Made by a program: the position numbers and the translations under genes. The notes beneath the pieces were generated by a model. That model was not told the origin of the DNA. It did not search any database and was given only the letters and a program-made list of their open reading frames with translations. Positions 63,039 to 64,000 of a stretch of DNA of 64,000 bases are shown here, piece by piece; the stretch's first letter is position 1; each line of letters starts with the position of its first letter. Origin of the DNA: Chryseobacterium sp. G0162 (GTDB lineage: Bacteria; Bacteroidota; Bacteroidia; Flavobacteriales; Weeksellaceae). The DNA lies in the NCBI RefSeq assembly GCF_003815715.1, contig NZ_CP033922.1, forward strand, positions 3,086,001 through 3,150,000. The letters run 5' to 3'.

Positions 63039-64000
63039 ATGAAAAAACAAGATACCTGGGGAATTGTAAAAAGGCTGTTCTTTATTGGAATGAAATTTCG
63101 TTCTTGGTTCATCCTTACTTTAATAATTTCCGTCATACTCTCTATAGTTTCTACTTACAGACCATACCTTACCATGGAAGTGGTGGATAATGACATTACA
63201 AAGCTGCAGGATAAGGCTTTGATGATGAAGCATATCTATATTCTTGTGGGATTGGTCTTTGCTGAAACCATTTTAAACTTTTTCCTGGTTTATTTCTCAA
63301 ATTTTATCTCACAGAATGTAATCAGGGATATCAGAGAGCGTCTATATTCTAAACTGATTTATTTCAAAACATCATTCTTTGATAAAACACCGATCGGTCA
63401 GTTGGTAACCCGTGCAGTAGGAGATGTTGAAACCATTGCTATAGTATATACAGACGGGTTCCTGATGGTTTTCGGAGATATTCTGAGAATTGTATTTGTG
63501 TTGGTTATGATGTTCAGTACGAACGTTCACCTGAGTTATATTACGCTTGCTATTCTGCCTTTAATGGTCGTGATTACAAGGTTTTTTCAGAAAAGACTTA
63601 AAAAAGCTTTTGGGGACGAAAGAAACTGGACTGCTACCCAAAACTCTTTTGTACAGGAAAGATTGGCCGGAATGTCTATCATCCAGGTATTCAACAGGCA
63701 GGAATCAGAATTTAAGAAATTTGATGATATCAATATTACCTTGAAAGGAGCATTGTTGAGAACTGTTTTCATTTTTTCACTTTTCTTTCCGGTAGTAGAA
63801 CTTATTTCCTCATTATTTATAGGATTTATCCTGTTTTATGGTGGATATATTACGATCAGTGCTGGGGTAGTCATTGCCTTTATTCAGTATATTTCCATGT
63901 TGATCCGTCCATTAAGACAGATTGCAGACCGATTCAATAATATCCAGCGAGGAATTGTAGGGGCAGAAAGAGTATTGGGATTAATGGATGAAGAAAATTC
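63039..64000 (+). CDS. ABC exporter, transmembrane part (partial, 3' end beyond window)
   Basis: The frame from ATG 63039 is open to the window edge (320 codons). The product has about six membrane helices of an ABC type I exporter: LTLIISVILSIVSTYRPYLT, IYILVGLVFAETILNFFLVYF and so on. The coupling-helix features FDKTPIGQLVTRAVGDVETI, QERLAGMSIIQVFNRQ and GAERVLGLMDEEN are classic MsbA/multidrug-type. The nucleotide-binding domain lies beyond the window. It is not close to the double-glycine peptide gene (7 kb away) and shows no C39 peptidase domain at its start. Confidence 0.92.
   Translation, partial: MKKQDTWGIVKRLFFIGMKFRSWFILTLIISVILSIVSTYRPYLTMEVVDNDITKLQDKALMMKHIYILVGLVFAETILNFFLVYFSNFISQNVIRDIRERLYSKLIYFKTSFFDKTPIGQLVTRAVGDVETIAIVYTDGFLMVFGDILRIVFVLVMMFSTNVHLSYITLAILPLMVVITRFFQKRLKKAFGDERNWTATQNSFVQERLAGMSIIQVFNRQESEFKKFDDINITLKGALLRTVFIFSLFFPVVELISSLFIGFILFYGGYITISAGVVIAFIQYISMLIRPLRQIADRFNNIQRGIVGAERVLGLMDEEN

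Noticed and set aside
63002..63190. A 62-codon plus-strand frame near the window end
   Set aside because: It overlaps in another frame the clear ABC exporter gene starting at 63039.
63039..64000. The ABC exporter considered as the transporter for the double-glycine peptide
   Set aside because: Its N-terminus starts directly with membrane helices and lacks the C39 peptidase domain needed to cut such leaders.

Overview
The window looks like a chromosomal segment of a Flavobacteriia bacterium, most likely Chryseobacterium or a close Weeksellaceae relative. Evidence: low GC, Bacteroidota-type promoters (TTTG, 16-20 nt, TAnnTTTG) before many genes, several proteins with C-terminal type IX secretion (T9SS) sorting domains, secreted proteins with an N-terminal 'QVGINT..P...LDV.G' module, a tmRNA tag ending EEFALAA, and a catB-type acetyltransferase. 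Genus is an inference; no rRNA gene lies in the window.

Layout. 1-2.5 kb (minus): acpP-fabF-rnc and the start of an IPExxxVDY-like gene. 2.9-4.2 kb: catB and an NADPH-dependent FMN reductase. 4.25-7.4 kb: tmRNA, rpsU, a XerC-type recombinase, hpf and seven tRNAs, six of which form a tandemly duplicated Thr-Tyr-Gly set. 7.7-15.4 kb: a two-component system followed by a TolC/adaptor/CzcA-type RND metal efflux operon. 15.7-41.7 kb: the classical tuf-trpT-secE-nusG / rplKAJL / rpoBC block, split twice by clusters of secreted-protein genes: 18.4-23.9 kb (three tandem paralogs, a TPR-LuxR regulator, a T9SS protein) and 26.6-33.1 kb (a YadA-head-like repeat protein, two thrombospondin type 3 repeat proteins and small exported proteins). 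Each housekeeping segment has its own promoter. A DUF3467 gene follows rpoC.

42.3-46.3 kb: a CRP/FNR-family regulator and an apparent surface/periplasmic redox operon: DUF5777 barrel, haem c lipoprotein, YceI, exported ankyrin protein, and a DOMON-like T9SS protein. The haem gene carries a 189-bp, nearly perfect, in-frame tandem duplication of its 5' end. A CRP-like palindrome lies just upstream of the operon. This is the region I consider most interesting.

46.4-64 kb: accessory and housekeeping metabolism: GrpB, a cytidine-deaminase-like protein lacking its catalytic Glu, double GNAT, an NPP-type phosphodiesterase, NmrA/HxlR divergent pair, ADH-cupin/AraC divergent cluster, carboxylesterase, a Cys-rich double-glycine leader peptide, cytosolic alpha-amylase, dinB, GNAT, a TlpA-like thioredoxin, purine nucleoside phosphorylase, lpxK, truA, a small membrane protein and the 5' part of an ABC exporter.

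All functions rest on motif reading by eye; no database search was run. Residue positions are hand counts.
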